From Firmicutes bacterium AM31-12AC (lineage in GTDB: Bacteria; Bacillota; Clostridia; Lachnospirales; Lachnospiraceae), in the NCBI GenBank assembly GCA_003480425.1, contig QUJA01000001.1:1-64000 (forward strand): DNA of 64,000 nt. The letters are read 5' to 3'. The notes under the pieces are model-generated. The model was given only the letters and a program-made list of their open reading frames with translations, was not told where the DNA came from and searched no databases. Shown here in pieces: positions 36,315 to 46,550 of this stretch (its first letter is position 1; the number at the start of each line of letters is the position of its first letter). The position numbers and the translations under genes are program-made.

Positions 36315-37985
36315 TTAAAACAGTCCTGTAATTTTTCCATCTTCAGACACATCGATATTGTTGGCAGCTGGCACTTTTGGAAGTCCAGGCATAGTCATAA
36401 CCGAACCTGTCAGTGCAACAACAAATCCTGCTCCTGCATCAACATAAACCTCACGAATATGAATATCAAAGTTTTCTGGTCTTCCCAGCTTCTTTGCATC
36501 ATCTGAGAATGAATATTGATTTTTCGCCATACATATTGGAAATTCGCCAAATCCCATTGCTTCTATTTTTGTAATCTGCTTTTGTGCTGCCGGCTCATAA
36601 ACCACACCATCTGCACCATAAATCTCTTTTGAAATTTTCTCGATTTTTTCTTTCAAAGACAATTCGTCTTCATAAAGCGTATGGAAGTGGCTTTCTTTAT
36701 TTTCCAATGTATTCAATACCTTTTCTGCAAGTGCAATTCCGCCTTCTCCGCCCTTTTCCCATACTTCCGAAAGTGCGAATTCACAGCCTCTTTCTTCGCA
36801 GAACTGACGAATATATTCATTTTCAGCATCTGTATCTGTTATAAATGAATTCAGTGTAACTATTACAGGTACTCCGAATTTCTGTATATTTTCAATATGT
36901 TTCTCTAAATTCACGATTCCTTTTTTCAGTGCATCCAGATTCTCTTCTGCCAAATCAGCTTTGGCAACTCCACCATTATACTTCAATGCTCGTACTGTTG
37001 CAACTAAAACAACAGCATCTGGTTTTAAACCCGCTTTTCTGCATTTGATATCCATGAATTTTTCAGCACCGAGATCTGCGCCGAATCCAGCTTCTGTGAT
37101 TGCAATATCTGCCATTTTTAAAGCCATCTTTGTTGCACGCACACTATTGCAGCCATGTGCGATATTAGCAAATGGACCTCCATGGACTAAGGCCGGAGTG
37201 TGTTCTAATGTCTGAATCAAGTTTGGCTTGATCGCATCTTTGAGTAACGCAGTCATTGCGCCTGTCGCCTGTAAATCATCTGCAGTAACAGGATCCCCGT
37301 TAAAATTATATGCAACGATGATTCTTCCAAGTCTGCGTTTTAAATCCTGCAAATCATCAGCGAGGCAAAGGATTGCCATAATTTCAGAAGCTACTGTAAT
37401 AACAAAATGATCTTCACGAACCATTCCGTCCATCTTGTTTCCAAGACCTACAACAATATTACGCAACACTCTGTCATTCATATCAACACAACGTTTCCAT
37501 ACAACCTGTCGTGGATCAATCTGAAGAGCATTTCCCTGCTGGATGTGATTATCTAACATTGCAGCAAGCAGATTATTAGCAGATGTAATTGCATGGAAAT
37601 CTCCTGTGAAATGTAGGTTCAAATCTTCCATCGGAACAACCTGTGCATAACCGCCACCTGCAGCTCCTCCTTTAATTCCGAAACAAGGTCCAAGAGATGG
37701 TTCGCGAAGTGCAATGATTGCTTTTTTATCTAACTTGGCAAATGCCTGTCCTAATCCAACAGATGTTGTTGTTTTTCCCTCTCCTGCAGGAGTTGGATTG
37801 ATTGCTGTTACCAATACCAGTTTTCCATCCGGATTATCTTTAATCTTATCCCAGAAATCTTCTGAAAGCTTTGCTTTATATTTTCCGTAAAATTCTAAAT
37901 CATCCTCTGTAATACCTGCGTTTGCTGCCACCTCTTTAATTGGCAGCATCTGTGCCTCCTGTGCAATTTGAATGTCTGTTTTCAT
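36315..37985 (-). CDS. fhs: Formate-tetrahydrofolate ligase
   Basis: Makes 10-formyl-tetrahydrofolate from formate and ATP. The 556-residue product has the P-loop [15 protein letters not shown] (about residues 65-79), the [21 protein letters not shown]... region (split: [18 protein letters not shown]) and [18 protein letters not shown] [17 protein letters not shown]. Its ATG is two bases beyond the ftsK stop, with AAGGAGGA upstream. It suggests formate assimilation or a full methyl branch, but no other Wood-Ljungdahl genes are in the window. Confidence 0.98.
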   Translation of the reverse strand: MKTDIQIAQEAQMLPIKEVAANAGITEDDLEFYGKYKAKLSEDFWDKIKDNPDGKLVLVTAINPTPAGEGKTTTSVGLGQAFAKLDKKAIIALREPSLGPCFGIKGGAAGGGYAQVVPMEDLNLHFTGDFHAITSANNLLAAMLDNHIQQGNALQIDPRQVVWKRCVDMNDRVLRNIVVGLGNKMDGMVREDHFVITVASEIMAILCLADDLQDLKRRLGRIIVAYNFNGDPVTADDLQATGAMTALLKDAIKPNLIQTLEHTPALVHGGPFANIAHGCNSVRATKMALKMADIAITEAGFGADLGAEKFMDIKCRKAGLKPDAVVLVATVRALKYNGGVAKADLAEENLDALKKGIVNLEKHIENIQKFGVPVIVTLNSFITDTDAENEYIRQFCEERGCEFALSEVWEKGGEGGIALAEKVLNTLENKESHFHTLYEDELSLKEKIEKISKEIYGADGVVYEPAAQKQITKIEAMGFGEFPICMAKNQYSFSDDAKKLGRPENFDIHIREVYVDAGAGFVVALTGSVMTMPGLPKVPAANNIDVSEDGKITGLF

Positions 37986-37987
37986 TG

Positions 37988-40594
37988 CTAGTCCTCCTTC
38001 TTACTTGTTCCTAAATACTCTTCAAATTCTTCTTTGGTCATCAATACCTTTCTCGGTTTTGTACCTTCTTCGGGTCCTACCACCTGTGCTTCTGCAAGCT
38101 GATCCATAATTCTTGCGGCTCGATTAAATCCTATTTTGAACATTCTCTGTAGCATTCCAATCGATGCCTTTTCTTTTTCTATAATGAAGAAGCCTGCATC
38201 CGCAAAATAATGATCCCGATTATCTTCCGTTTCTGAAGGATTTCCGGAAAAGACTGCACTACCGGAAAGTTCTACGGAATTATCATTACTTAGATGTTCT
38301 TCTAAGTCACTACTATAATTTGCCCCTCCATTCTGATTGATCAGGTAATCCACAACCTGCTGAACCTCTTTATCAGAAACAAAGGAACCTTGTACACGTA
38401 CTGGTTTTGGATAACCAGTCGGATAAAAGAGCATATCTCCTTTTCCAAGAAGCTTTTCTGCTCCATTCATGTCTATAATCGTTCGAGAATCTACACCCGA
38501 AGATACCGCAAATGCAATACGTGATGGCATATTGGCTTTAATCAATCCTGTGATAACATTTACAGATGGTCTTTGCGTTGCCAGAATTAAATGTATACCA
38601 GCAGCACGTGCCAGCTGAGCCAAACGACAAATTGCACCCTCTACATCTTTTGGAGCTACCATCATCAAATCTGCCAGCTCGTCGACAATAATCACAATCT
38701 GAGCCATTTTTTTCGGATTATTTTCAGCTGGTTCGAGATTTGAAACTTTTTCATTAAATCCTTTCAAATCACGTACATTATATTCTGCAAACAATTGATA
38801 TCGTTTCATCATCTCTGCAACTGCCCAGTTCAAAGCCCCAGCCGCTTTACGAGGATCTGTCACTACCGGAATAAGCAAATGTGGAATTCCATTATAAACA
38901 TTTAATTCTACAACCTTTGGATCAACCATGATCAATTTGACATCTTCCGGGTCTGCTTTGTAAATAAGACTCATAATAATTGTATTGATACACACGGATT
39001 TTCCAGAACCCGTTGCACCTGCCACAAGTAAATGAGGCATTTTTGCAATATCAGCTACAATTACTTTTCCTGCAATATCTTTACCTACAGCAAATGCAAG
39101 TTTTGCTTTACTTTTCTGAAATTCAGGTGCTTCTAAAAGATCTCGGAGCATTACTGCTGTATTTTCTTCATTAGGTACTTCAATCCCGACTGCTGCTTTT
39201 CCAGGAATCGGAGCTTCAATTCGAAGATCTGACACTGCCAGATTTAGTTTAATGTCGTCTGCAAGCCCTACAATTTTGCTAACTTTAACGCCTTGTTCTG
39301 GTTGAAGCTCATATCTTGTCACAGCCGGACCACAACTGGCATTTGTCACATGAACCTTCACTCCAAAATTCAAAAGAGTCTGCTCTAACTTCATTGCAGT
39401 GGCACGCAAATGTGCATTCGAATCGCCTCCGGATGCTTTTCCCTTTTTTAATAAATCTAATGGTGGAGTAAGATACTTCTTAGCAGGTGCTGTATTCTGT
39501 GCCTGAACGGCTGCTTCCACAGATTCTGTTTCTTTTGTTACCGCCGCCTTTTCTTCTGGTGATGAGTGTTTCCGTGTCTGTTTCGTTGTTGTTTCAGTCA
39601 TGTCTGTCTCTTCTGGTTCTTCCGATACAGACACAGATTCTACCGGTGCAATTGCTTCTTCGACAGCCATCGTTTCTGTCTCTGGAACAGGTTCGCTCAT
39701 ATCTGGCACATCTACATCATCAAATGGAGATTCTATTGTAAGCTCCGGCATCTCATCCAATGGTTTGATACTCATATCTTCTACTGGTTCTTCTGGGATT
39801 AATTCCTTAAGTTCCGGTGACTTTCCACGTATAGGTGTTTCCAACAATGTTGTAGCAAACGAAACACCTGATACTTTTTTGTTGCGTTTTTGTGTCGGTT
39901 TCGATACAGTGCTTTGCTGTTCTTTTGCTTGTGCTTCTAATCTTGCCGTCTTTTCTTTCTTTTGTGCTGCTCTTTTCTGTGCTGACTTTATAGCTGTTGT
40001 TTCTTTTAATTTCTTAGCATCCTCATATACTACTTTACTCTTTCGCCCCAGTGGCTTAAGTAACGATTTTTCTGTAATTAAGATAACACACACGATTGCC
40101 AGAACTATCACAACGACATAAGTTCCTGCTTTCCCGATAAGCGGACACAATAATTTCATTAAAAATCCGCCAAACAGGCCACCCGCTGTTCGGTTTACAC
40201 TTGACTGGTGATAATATGTCATAAGCCCTGCTGTTGCGTCATATGGATTCATAATAAGTTCAAGCAATGTTGCAAGCAATACAACAAGTACAAATAATGC
40301 AATACTTTTTATGTACGCGTGGCTGTTTCCTCTGTTTGAAATTAGAAAAGCGACCACGCTAAATATAAGCACAGGGATTAAATATGCAATCCAGCCAAAT
40401 AAGCCAAACAACACAGATGATACAGCTTCTCCGACCATACCTCCAATGCCGAAGTTGCTGATCAATAGTAAAATACATACAGCAAGTACGCATAAAATAC
40501 ATATTTCGTCGCGAATTGCAGCATTCTCCTGCTGCTGTTTTTTAGTTGGTTTTTTGGTTGTTGTCTTTCGTTTCTTGGTTGACTTTGCAGCCAT
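37988..40594 (-). CDS. ftsK: DNA translocase FtsK/SpoIIIE
   Basis: Pumps chromosomal DNA through the closing septum at division or sporulation. The 868-residue product has a Lys-rich N-terminus, about four membrane spans (about residues 30-185), an acidic Glu/Pro/Ser/Thr-rich linker (about 210-385), the motor with Walker [16 protein letters not shown] (Lys532) and Walker [14 protein letters not shown], and a C-terminal winged-helix gamma domain (about 800-865, [18 protein letters not shown]). A GGGGG site precedes the ATG. Confidence 0.97.
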   Translation of the reverse strand: MAAKSTKKRKTTTKKPTKKQQQENAAIRDEICILCVLAVCILLLISNFGIGGMVGEAVSSVLFGLFGWIAYLIPVLIFSVVAFLISNRGNSHAYIKSIALFVLVVLLATLLELIMNPYDATAGLMTYYHQSSVNRTAGGLFGGFLMKLLCPLIGKAGTYVVVIVLAIVCVILITEKSLLKPLGRKSKVVYEDAKKLKETTAIKSAQKRAAQKKEKTARLEAQAKEQQSTVSKPTQKRNKKVSGVSFATTLLETPIRGKSPELKELIPEEPVEDMSIKPLDEMPELTIESPFDDVDVPDMSEPVPETETMAVEEAIAPVESVSVSEEPEETDMTETTTKQTRKHSSPEEKAAVTKETESVEAAVQAQNTAPAKKYLTPPLDLLKKGKASGGDSNAHLRATAMKLEQTLLNFGVKVHVTNASCGPAVTRYELQPEQGVKVSKIVGLADDIKLNLAVSDLRIEAPIPGKAAVGIEVPNEENTAVMLRDLLEAPEFQKSKAKLAFAVGKDIAGKVIVADIAKMPHLLVAGATGSGKSVCINTIIMSLIYKADPEDVKLIMVDPKVVELNVYNGIPHLLIPVVTDPRKAAGALNWAVAEMMKRYQLFAEYNVRDLKGFNEKVSNLEPAENNPKKMAQIVIIVDELADLMMVAPKDVEGAICRLAQLARAAGIHLILATQRPSVNVITGLIKANMPSRIAFAVSSGVDSRTIIDMNGAEKLLGKGDMLFYPTGYPKPVRVQGSFVSDKEVQQVVDYLINQNGGANYSSDLEEHLSNDNSVELSGSAVFSGNPSETEDNRDHYFADAGFFIIEKEKASIGMLQRMFKIGFNRAARIMDQLAEAQVVGPEEGTKPRKVLMTKEEFEEYLGTSKKED

Positions 40595-40638
40595 GATACA
40601 TCCCCCTTGGTGTTAAACATACTCAATATAGTATAACA

Positions 40639-41355
40639 TTATTTTTTTTGTTCTTCAATCATTTCGTGTAGTTTATTCAATGCCTGACTGATTCCGCCAA
40701 CCTCATTGATCATTCCTTCTTTCACCGCATCAATGCCTTCCAGCATAGTTCCGACATCTTTTACAAGTTGAGTTGGATCAAGCATTAGTTCTTCCAGTCT
40801 TGCCTGACTTATATTTGAATGTTTTGAAATAAAGCTGGTTATACGGTCTTGTGTACGTTCCATATTTCGATAGCTTTGATAGACCCCGATAAACATTCCA
40901 TTGGAACGGACCGGATGTACAATCATTGTTCCACTTGGTACAATAAATGAATAATCTGCTGAAACTGCAAGCGGTCCTCCTATTGAATGACTACCTCCAA
41001 GCACCAGAGATACCGAAGGTTTACTAAGAGATGCAATCATTTCTGCGATTGCAAGTCCAGCTTCAACATCACCCCCTAATGTATTTAACAAAATAAGAAC
41101 CCCCTCTGTTTCTTCATCATCCTCCACTTGTGCCAGTTTGGGAATAATGTGTTCATATTTCGTAGATTTTGTATTTCCGGATAATGCCTCATGCCCTTCT
41201 ATTTCTCCAATAATTGTAATCATCTGAATTTTGTGATGATGTTTATCATTTTCTAACCATAGTGTTCCGGTTTCCTTTATTTCTTCACGGATTTCTTCCC
41301 GTTCTTCCCTGCTTTCTTTATTTTCTTTAGATGTATTTTTTAAAGATTTATCCAT
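40639..41355 (-). CDS. tepA: ClpP-like serine protease TepA
   Basis: A soluble member of the ClpP/SppA fold. The 238-residue product has the likely catalytic Ser in LVLGGSHSIGGPLAVSADY, a candidate His in IVHPVRSNGMF, and the GGDVEAGLAIAEMIASL oxyanion-region block. The Bacillus homolog TepA (YmfB) lies next to the ftsK-type gene spoIIIE, the same order as here. The N-terminal ~35 residues are a highly charged Lys/Glu coil. It has a strong AAGGAGG site. Confidence 0.9.
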   Translation of the reverse strand: MDKSLKNTSKENKESREEREEIREEIKETGTLWLENDKHHHKIQMITIIGEIEGHEALSGNTKSTKYEHIIPKLAQVEDDEETEGVLILLNTLGGDVEAGLAIAEMIASLSKPSVSLVLGGSHSIGGPLAVSADYSFIVPSGTMIVHPVRSNGMFIGVYQSYRNMERTQDRITSFISKHSNISQARLEELMLDPTQLVKDVGTMLEGIDAVKEGMINEVGGISQALNKLHEMIEEQKK

Positions 41356-41456
41356 TATCCCAAATTCCTCCTTACATTTTCTATATAGTATGGAGTGAAT
41401 TTTTTAAAATATACCTATTCTTATTATTCAGATATCATTTTTAATATATGACAAGC

Positions 41457-41490
41457 AAAAAGGATACTATATCCTTCGATACAGTATCCT
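41457..41490 (-). terminator. Intrinsic terminator of yebC
   Basis: AGGATACT (41461-41468) and AGTATCCT (41483-41490) pair, with an inner TATC/GATA extension; the minus strand continues into TTTTTGC. It lies nine bases past the yebC stop. Confidence 0.85.
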
Positions 41491-41498
41491 CATTCATA

Positions 41499-42230
41499 TT
41501 ACTCGTCCCAGTTGTGATATACATCCTGTACATCGTCATCTTCTTCAAGAAGATCTAATGTCTTTTGAATATTTTTAAGGTCTTCCTCTTTCGTCAGCTC
41601 AACATATGTCTGCGGAATCATTGTCACTTCAGCATTCACCATAGCAATTCCTGCTTCTTCTAATTTCAGACGAACATCACTGAAATCTTCAGGAGTTGTA
41701 AGAATTTCATAGCTATCATCATTATCCACGAAATCTTCTGCTCCTAAATCAAGTGCAAGCATCATCAATTCATCTGCATCCATATCGCATTCTTCTTTAT
41801 CAACAATGATCTGTCCTTTTTCGTCAAACATGAAAGACACACATCCAGGTGTTCCTACGTTACCACTGCCCTTTGTAAATGCATTTCTGACATTAGAAGC
41901 TGTTCTGTTCTTATTATCTGTCAGTGTTCTTACAATAATTGCTGTTCCATTCGGTCCATATCCTTCATATGTAATATGTTCATAATTATCGCCTGAACCT
42001 TCACCAGCTGCTTTTTTAATATTTCTTTCAATCGTATCATTCGGCATGTTATTTGATTTTGCCTTAGCGATCACATCACGAAGTCTACTGTTACTAGTCG
42101 GGTCAGGTCCGCCACCTTCCTTAACGGCTACAGCAAGTTCACGACCAATCTTAGTAAAGATTTTTCCTTTTGCTGCATCATTTTTTTCTTTTTTGTGTTT
42201 AATATTCGCAAATTTAGAATGTCCTGACAT
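41499..42230 (-). CDS. YebC/PmpR family protein (TACO1 family)
   Basis: A conserved cytoplasmic protein; members act as transcription regulators or help translation of difficult peptide stretches. The 243-residue product starts with the hallmark [19 protein letters not shown] and has the [20 protein letters not shown] segment (here [15 protein letters not shown]), the [19 protein letters not shown] block and the acidic C-terminal [16 protein letters not shown]. It is a single-gene unit with its own promoter at 42304-42332. Confidence 0.95.
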   Translation of the reverse strand: MSGHSKFANIKHKKEKNDAAKGKIFTKIGRELAVAVKEGGGPDPTSNSRLRDVIAKAKSNNMPNDTIERNIKKAAGEGSGDNYEHITYEGYGPNGTAIIVRTLTDNKNRTASNVRNAFTKGSGNVGTPGCVSFMFDEKGQIIVDKEECDMDADELMMLALDLGAEDFVDNDDSYEILTTPEDFSDVRLKLEEAGIAMVNAEVTMIPQTYVELTKEEDLKNIQKTLDLLEEDDDVQDVYHNWDE

Positions 42231-42303
42231 TTCTCATTCTCCTCTTCTTTTTTCTTTTCCGGTGTGACAAATTGCTTAGGCAACATGACACATTATCTTG
42301 TTT

Positions 42304-42332
42304 ATACTACCACTATTTGGTTTATCTGTAAA
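42304..42332 (-). promoter_or_regulatory. Predicted sigma-A promoter of yebC
   Basis: On the minus strand TTTACA (42327-42332), a 17-base spacer and TAGTAT (42304-42309), about 75 bases before the yebC start and just after the mazF-like stop. Confidence 0.55.
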
Positions 42333-42336
42333 GTGT

Positions 42337-42684
42337 TTATGTATCCAGACCAAGACTGATTTGAATTGCATGGTTAACCTTTCCCATCATTCTACTGTCT
42401 ACATGGCATACATATTCCCGAAGTCGTTGCTTATCTATTGTTCGAATCTGTTCCAGTAATATAACAGAATCTTTTACTAAATGGTATCTTCCTGAACTAA
42501 TTTCAATATGCGTCGGTAATTTTGCTTTATTCATACGTGATGTAATAGCAGCACAGATTATAGTCGGACTGTGACGATTTCCAACATCATTTTGAATGAT
42601 CAGGACCGGGCGTACGCCACCTTGTTCCGAACCGATAATCGGACTTAGGTCTGCATAGTAAATATCTCCACGCTTTACAACCAA
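42337..42684 (-). CDS. MazF/PemK-like mRNA interferase (type II toxin family), no antitoxin seen
   Basis: MazF toxins cut mRNA at short motifs. The 115-residue product begins [20 protein letters not shown] and has [17 protein letters not shown], the [18 protein letters not shown] strand region and [17 protein letters not shown], all typical. The start is chosen as TTG at 42684, with GGAG 10 bases upstream and homologs beginning at this point; the frame is open to a GTG at 42789, which would add 35 unrelated residues. It lies after alr, as mazF does in many Firmicutes. The ribbon-helix antitoxin gene usually between them is absent: only 116 bases separate alr and mazF. Confidence 0.88.
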   Translation of the reverse strand: MVVKRGDIYYADLSPIIGSEQGGVRPVLIIQNDVGNRHSPTIICAAITSRMNKAKLPTHIEISSGRYHLVKDSVILLEQIRTIDKQRLREYVCHVDSRMMGKVNHAIQISLGLDT

Positions 42685-42800
42685 ATTTTCCACACTCCGA
42701 TTCTCATCATATTTTAATATTAGTATGTCCGCTTTTTTTATAGTTATTCTAAAAGCAGGAACGAGAATTCTTTGTGTAATTGTATTCACTTTAAGTTTTG

Positions 42801-43967
42801 CTATGCAAAATAATCAATCTGTTCTACTATTTTCCCATCCTGAATATAAACTCTTGGGATTCGTTTTCCAAGGCAGCATATAAATTCATAGTTAAATCTT
42901 CCACTAAGCTCTGCCAACTCGTCTATTGTTATAGTTTCTGTCTGATCTTTCCCTACCAGCACAACTTCATCCATAAATTTTGCTTCCGGGATATCAGTAA
43001 CATCTACTAAAAACTGATCCATACAAACTCTTCCCAGAATACGAGCACGTTTTCCATGAATTAAAACAGCTCCTTTGTTTGAAAGAGAACGTGGATATCC
43101 ATCTCCATATCCGACAGGTATTGTAGCTATTCGCATTGCTTTTGGTGCCACAAATGTACCTCCGTAACTGATTGAAGTACCAGCTTCTACATTTTTTACA
43201 AAAGAAATATGACTGATTAATTCTAATGCCGGTTTTAATGAAATTGCATTTTTATTTACCTCATCAGACGGATACATTCCATATAAAGAGATTCCTGCTC
43301 TTGCCAGATTGTGCTTCATATTGGGAAAATCTATAATTCCAGCACTATTATCGCAATCAATATATGGAATTTCCAGATTTTTCTCTTCCAGTGCCTGTTT
43401 CATCCAAACAAATTTCTCATGCTGTTGATATGTATAGCTTTTATCTTTTTCATCTGCCTTCGCAAAATGCGTGAACATTCCTTCAATTTTTATATTTGGT
43501 AATTTACTTATCTGTTCAATAATATCTGCCGTTTCATCCGATACTGCAAAACCAATACGTCCCATTCCTGTATCGATTTTAATATGCAAATATGCCGTTT
43601 TATTTAATTTAACAGCCTGTTTTGATATTTCTATTGCCATTTCTTTTGTATATGTAGCAGGACGTACTTCGTAACGGATCATATCCTCATACTGATCTGG
43701 AAATACACATCCCAATACAAGGATTGGCTTACAAATTCCAGCCTTACGCAAGAGAGCAGCTTCATCAAGACTAGCTGTCGCATAACCCCATACATAATCT
43801 ACTGATTCGAACATTCTGGCAATTGGAATCGCACCATGTCCATATCCATCTGTTTTAATAACCGCAACCAACTTTGCTCCTGTTCCGATTCGCTCCTTCA
43901 TTTGTTCCATGTTATATGCAATTGCATCCAGATCAATTTTTGCATACACACGTGTATATTGTTTCAT
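42801..43967 (-). CDS. alr: Alanine racemase
   Basis: Converts L-Ala to D-Ala for peptidoglycan, using PLP. The 388-residue product has the PLP lysine in [13 protein letters not shown] (Lys38), DTGMGRIGF in the barrel and the C-terminal domain with the catalytic-Tyr segment SYGGTF and the [11 protein letters not shown] block. The ATG has GGAGGA upstream. It follows nnrDE by 23 bases. Confidence 0.97.
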   Translation of the reverse strand: MKQYTRVYAKIDLDAIAYNMEQMKERIGTGAKLVAVIKTDGYGHGAIPIARMFESVDYVWGYATASLDEAALLRKAGICKPILVLGCVFPDQYEDMIRYEVRPATYTKEMAIEISKQAVKLNKTAYLHIKIDTGMGRIGFAVSDETADIIEQISKLPNIKIEGMFTHFAKADEKDKSYTYQQHEKFVWMKQALEEKNLEIPYIDCDNSAGIIDFPNMKHNLARAGISLYGMYPSDEVNKNAISLKPALELISHISFVKNVEAGTSISYGGTFVAPKAMRIATIPVGYGDGYPRSLSNKGAVLIHGKRARILGRVCMDQFLVDVTDIPEAKFMDEVVLVGKDQTETITIDELAELSGRFNYEFICCLGKRIPRVYIQDGKIVEQIDYFA

Positions 43968-43990
43968 ATTCTATTCCTCCATATCAAATG

Positions 43991-45484
43991 TTACTGTTCT
44001 ACCTGCTTTAGTACATCTTTTATTCCTGAAATCAAATCTTCTGCCAGTACACTGTAAACGCCACAGCTTTTTCTTGCATAATCTCCTCCGTTTGCATGAA
44101 GATACACTCCTGACACAACACTATCATACAAATTCATATGTTGTGCTGTAAGCCCTGTGATCACACCAGCAAGAACATCTCCCGAACCTGCTTTTGCCAT
44201 CGCACTATTTCCTGCAGTATTTACAAATAAAGGATGATTCTCTTTTGCTACAAGCGTACGAGCGTCTTTCAACGCACAAACAACAGGATACCGTTTCACA
44301 AAATCAGTCAATATATTCATACGATCTGCATTTAATTTTGCGACCGAGCATTTTAAAAGTCTCGTCATTTCCTTCATGTGTGGAGTTAATGCTATCGGAA
44401 ATGTACTTTTTTCAAGCAATTCTATCTTTTCAGATAAAAGATTGATTCCATCTGCATCAATAATACATGGGACTTTACAGAATTGAAATACCCCTTGTAA
44501 TAATTTATCTGCTGTTTTTTCCTGGCCAAGTCCACATCCAATACATACAACATCTGCCCAATTTAATAATTGTTTCAATTCTTCTTCAGAATATTCTGTA
44601 TAAGTGGAGATAATTGCTTCTGGCAGCAGTTGTTGAAGAATGCTTCTGTTTTCTTTGGCAGTATATATCTGAACAAGCCCTGCTCCGCTTACATATGCTG
44701 CTTTTGCACTTAAATATGCTGCTCCGGCCATTCCCTTGCTTCCGGTAATCATAAGCACTTTCCCATATGTTCCTTTATGCGAATTTGCCACACGTTTCGG
44801 CAGACATGTGCAAAGATCATCCGGTTCCAGTGTATAACATATTTCTATATTATTTTGATAAAGTTCTGTATTGATACCGATTGATTTTACAACTACTTCT
44901 CCTGCAAAATCTTTTCCCGGATACAGAACAGTTCCTAGTTTCTCACATTGTACAGAAACCGTCAAGTCCGCTTTAAATGCTATACCTAAAATTTTTCCGT
45001 CCAAAGAACTGACTCCCGAGGGTATATCTACCGCAACTTTATATCCTTCCATTGCATTTAAACACTCTATCACGGAAGCATATTTACCGCTTATCTCCCG
45101 GCAAAGTCCAACGCCAAAAATCGCATCTACGATCACGCCATACTCTTCATCAGGGATTTCTGTCTCTATCGATATCCCAATATTTTTACAAATACAATAT
45201 TGTTGTTTACATTCATCGCTCATTGACTCTGTTTTTCCAACAAACGCAATTCCTACGGAATAATTCTCATCATGTAACAATCTTGCGATTGCAAATCCGT
45301 CTCCTCCATTATTTCCGGAACCACAAACTATCAGTATCTTTTTGTTCTTGAAAATTTTCGATTTTATAACCTCAGCAATTCCCAATGCAGCTCTCTCCAT
45401 CAGCACCAAAGATGGAATTCCTATTTCATGAATTGTGTGTGCGTCAGCTTTTTGCATCCAATTTCCAGTAGGCAAATATCGCAT
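43991..45484 (-). CDS. Bifunctional NAD(P)H-hydrate epimerase / ADP-dependent dehydratase
   Basis: Repairs damaged NADH and NADPH hydrates. The N-terminal YjeF_N epimerase domain (about residues 1-215) has VCGSGNNGGDGFAIARLL and the VDAIFGVGL loop. The C-terminal ribokinase-like dehydratase (about 225-497) has SKGMAGAAYLSAKAAY, CIGCGLGQ and the catalytic AKAGSGDVLAGVITGL. The 497-residue length is right for the fusion. It is the first gene of the nnrDE-alr-mazF-like run. Confidence 0.96.
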   Translation of the reverse strand: MRYLPTGNWMQKADAHTIHEIGIPSLVLMERAALGIAEVIKSKIFKNKKILIVCGSGNNGGDGFAIARLLHDENYSVGIAFVGKTESMSDECKQQYCICKNIGISIETEIPDEEYGVIVDAIFGVGLCREISGKYASVIECLNAMEGYKVAVDIPSGVSSLDGKILGIAFKADLTVSVQCEKLGTVLYPGKDFAGEVVVKSIGINTELYQNNIEICYTLEPDDLCTCLPKRVANSHKGTYGKVLMITGSKGMAGAAYLSAKAAYVSGAGLVQIYTAKENRSILQQLLPEAIISTYTEYSEEELKQLLNWADVVCIGCGLGQEKTADKLLQGVFQFCKVPCIIDADGINLLSEKIELLEKSTFPIALTPHMKEMTRLLKCSVAKLNADRMNILTDFVKRYPVVCALKDARTLVAKENHPLFVNTAGNSAMAKAGSGDVLAGVITGLTAQHMNLYDSVVSGVYLHANGGDYARKSCGVYSVLAEDLISGIKDVLKQVEQ

Positions 45485-45537
45485 TTTTACTCATCCTTTC
45501 TCAAAGCACGAAATAAAATAATTATCTCTAAATTATG

Positions 45538-45620
45538 AGAAACACGCTTCGCGAGTTTCTCAAGTTATCGCGGCAGTCGCCAAGGCTCGTGCAAGCACGG
45601 ACTTTGGCTCGTTGCTCGCG
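45538..45620. repeat. GC-rich multi-hairpin intergenic repeat, copy B
   Basis: A GC-rich island in AT-rich DNA. It starts with a GAGAAAC/GTTTCTC hairpin, then has nested pairing of GCCAAG with TTTGGC around a CGTGC-AA-GCACG hairpin. The core GCGGCAGTCGC (45570-45580) matches GCGGCGGTCGC at 48545-48555 in ten of eleven positions. There is no open reading frame of note. The pattern of a leading hairpin followed by a branched GC-rich unit is shared with the 48516-48603 element. Confidence 0.65.
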
Positions 45621-45630
45621 TAAATACAAA

Positions 45631-45668
45631 TAACGTGCAAAAGCATTAAACAACCCTTTTGCACGTTA
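45631..45668 (-). terminator. Terminator of rex
   Basis: TAACGTGCAAAAG (45631-45643) and CTTTTGCACGTTA (45656-45668) are a perfect 13-bp inverted repeat with a 12-base loop; on the minus strand it is followed by TTTGTATTTA. It ends nine bases past the rex stop. Confidence 0.85.
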
Positions 45669-45676
45669 TGATACTT

Positions 45677-46324
45677 CTAATCTTCCCCATGTTCTTCTTT
45701 GTATCGGGTAATATTATAGGACAACTTCATCAAGCTATCAGATAAATGGACACTTTCTACAATCACATCTTTCGGAAGATTCAAATCTGTATGTGCAAAA
45801 TTCCAAATTGCTTTAATGCCATTACGTACCAGAATATCAGATACTTCAACCGCTTTTGTTTTTGGAATTGTGAGTGCCGCAATATCAATATTTTCTTCCT
45901 GAAGAACTGTCTCTAATTCATCCATCATTCGAATCGGAACGTCTCTGATCACTTTTCCTTTCAATTCAGGATTCACATCAAAGATTCCTTTTAAAATAAA
46001 TCCATTTCTTGCAAAAGATGCATAATTTGCAAGTGCCTGTCCTAAATTACCTGCTCCTATGATTACCATATTGTGACTCTGGTCCAATCCCAGTATCTTA
46101 CCAATCTCCGTGCGAAGATACTTTACATTATAACCATATCCTTGTTGGCCAAATCCACCAAAATTATTCAAATCCTGGCGAATCTGTGATGCTGTTACAT
46201 GCATTTTTTTACTTAAATCACTTGATGATATTCTTTCTACTCCGGCTTCATTGAGTTCACCAAGATATCTGTAATATCTTGGAAGTCTCCCAATAACAGC
46301 CTTTGATATTCCTCTTGACTCCAC
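45677..46324 (-). CDS. rex: Redox-sensing transcriptional repressor Rex
   Basis: Binds operators of fermentation genes and is released by NADH. The 215-residue product has an N-terminal winged helix (RLPRYYRYLGEL, then SQIRQDLNNFGGFGQQGYGY) and a C-terminal Rossmann domain with VIIGAGNLGQALANYA. The start is GTG with TTGGAGGA upstream. It is divergent from the ABC-F gene with a strong own promoter at 46356-46384 and is followed by a perfect terminator. A likely target in this window is the alcohol dehydrogenase at 32.7-33.9 kb, which has two Rex-like boxes. Confidence 0.97.
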   Translation of the reverse strand: MESRGISKAVIGRLPRYYRYLGELNEAGVERISSSDLSKKMHVTASQIRQDLNNFGGFGQQGYGYNVKYLRTEIGKILGLDQSHNMVIIGAGNLGQALANYASFARNGFILKGIFDVNPELKGKVIRDVPIRMMDELETVLQEENIDIAALTIPKTKAVEVSDILVRNGIKAIWNFAHTDLNLPKDVIVESVHLSDSLMKLSYNITRYKEEHGED

Positions 46325-46355
46325 ACTTATCGTCCTCCAAATATAAACTATATCT

Positions 46356-46384
46356 ATTATAAAGTTTTATTTTAGCAAAGTCAA
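46356..46384 (-). promoter_or_regulatory. Strong sigma-A promoter of rex
   Basis: On the minus strand TTGACT (46379-46384), 17 bases, TATAAT (46356-46361). A perfect palindrome GTCAAACTTTTGAC (46380-46393) overlaps the -35; it does not match the Rex pattern and its protein is unknown. Confidence 0.85.
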
Positions 46385-46405
46385 ACTTTTGACATACTTT
46401 TTTTG

Positions 46406-46506
46406 TATTTTATCTAAAATTTTTTTATATTTCGTCGGTTTTCACACTATTTTATCTGAATTTTTTTGTGAAACCTAAATTCTTTAGTTGTATTTTATCT
46501 AAATTT
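46406..46506. repeat. Three phased copies of a TATTTTATCT-type repeat between rex and abc-F
   Basis: TATTTTATCTAAAAT starts at 46406, TATTTTATCTGAATT at 46448 and TATTTTATCTAAATT at 46491, so the spacings are 42 and 43 bases, about four helical turns. The last copy overlaps the -35/spacer of the plus-strand promoter. The inverted pair GGTTTTCACA (46437-46446) and TTGTGAAACC (46466-46475) flanks the middle copy. Could be operators for an unknown regulator of the divergent promoters. Confidence 0.5.
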
Positions 46507-46515
46507 CGATATAAT
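46488..46515 (+). promoter_or_regulatory. Predicted sigma-A promoter of the ABC-F gene
   Basis: TTGTAT (46488-46493), a 16-base spacer and TATAAT (46510-46515), 35 bases before the start codon; AGGAGG is present in between. Confidence 0.7.
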
Positions 46516-46550
46516 GAATACGATATGCTTAAATATAGGAGGATGTATAT

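Noticed and set aside
39600..40121. Open frame of 173 codons on the plus strand opposite ftsK
   Set aside because: A Ser/Thr/Gly-rich mirror of the acidic FtsK linker; no start signals.
42685..42789. N-terminal 35-residue extension of the MazF-like protein, or a hidden antitoxin
   Set aside because: Homologs begin at [14 protein letters not shown], and the extra residues resemble neither MazF nor a ribbon-helix protein.
46380..46393. Rex autoregulatory site at the rex promoter
   Set aside because: GTCAAACTTTTGAC is palindromic but does not fit TGTTAA-N4-TTAACA; the nearby TTCACA and TGTGAA face the wrong way round.
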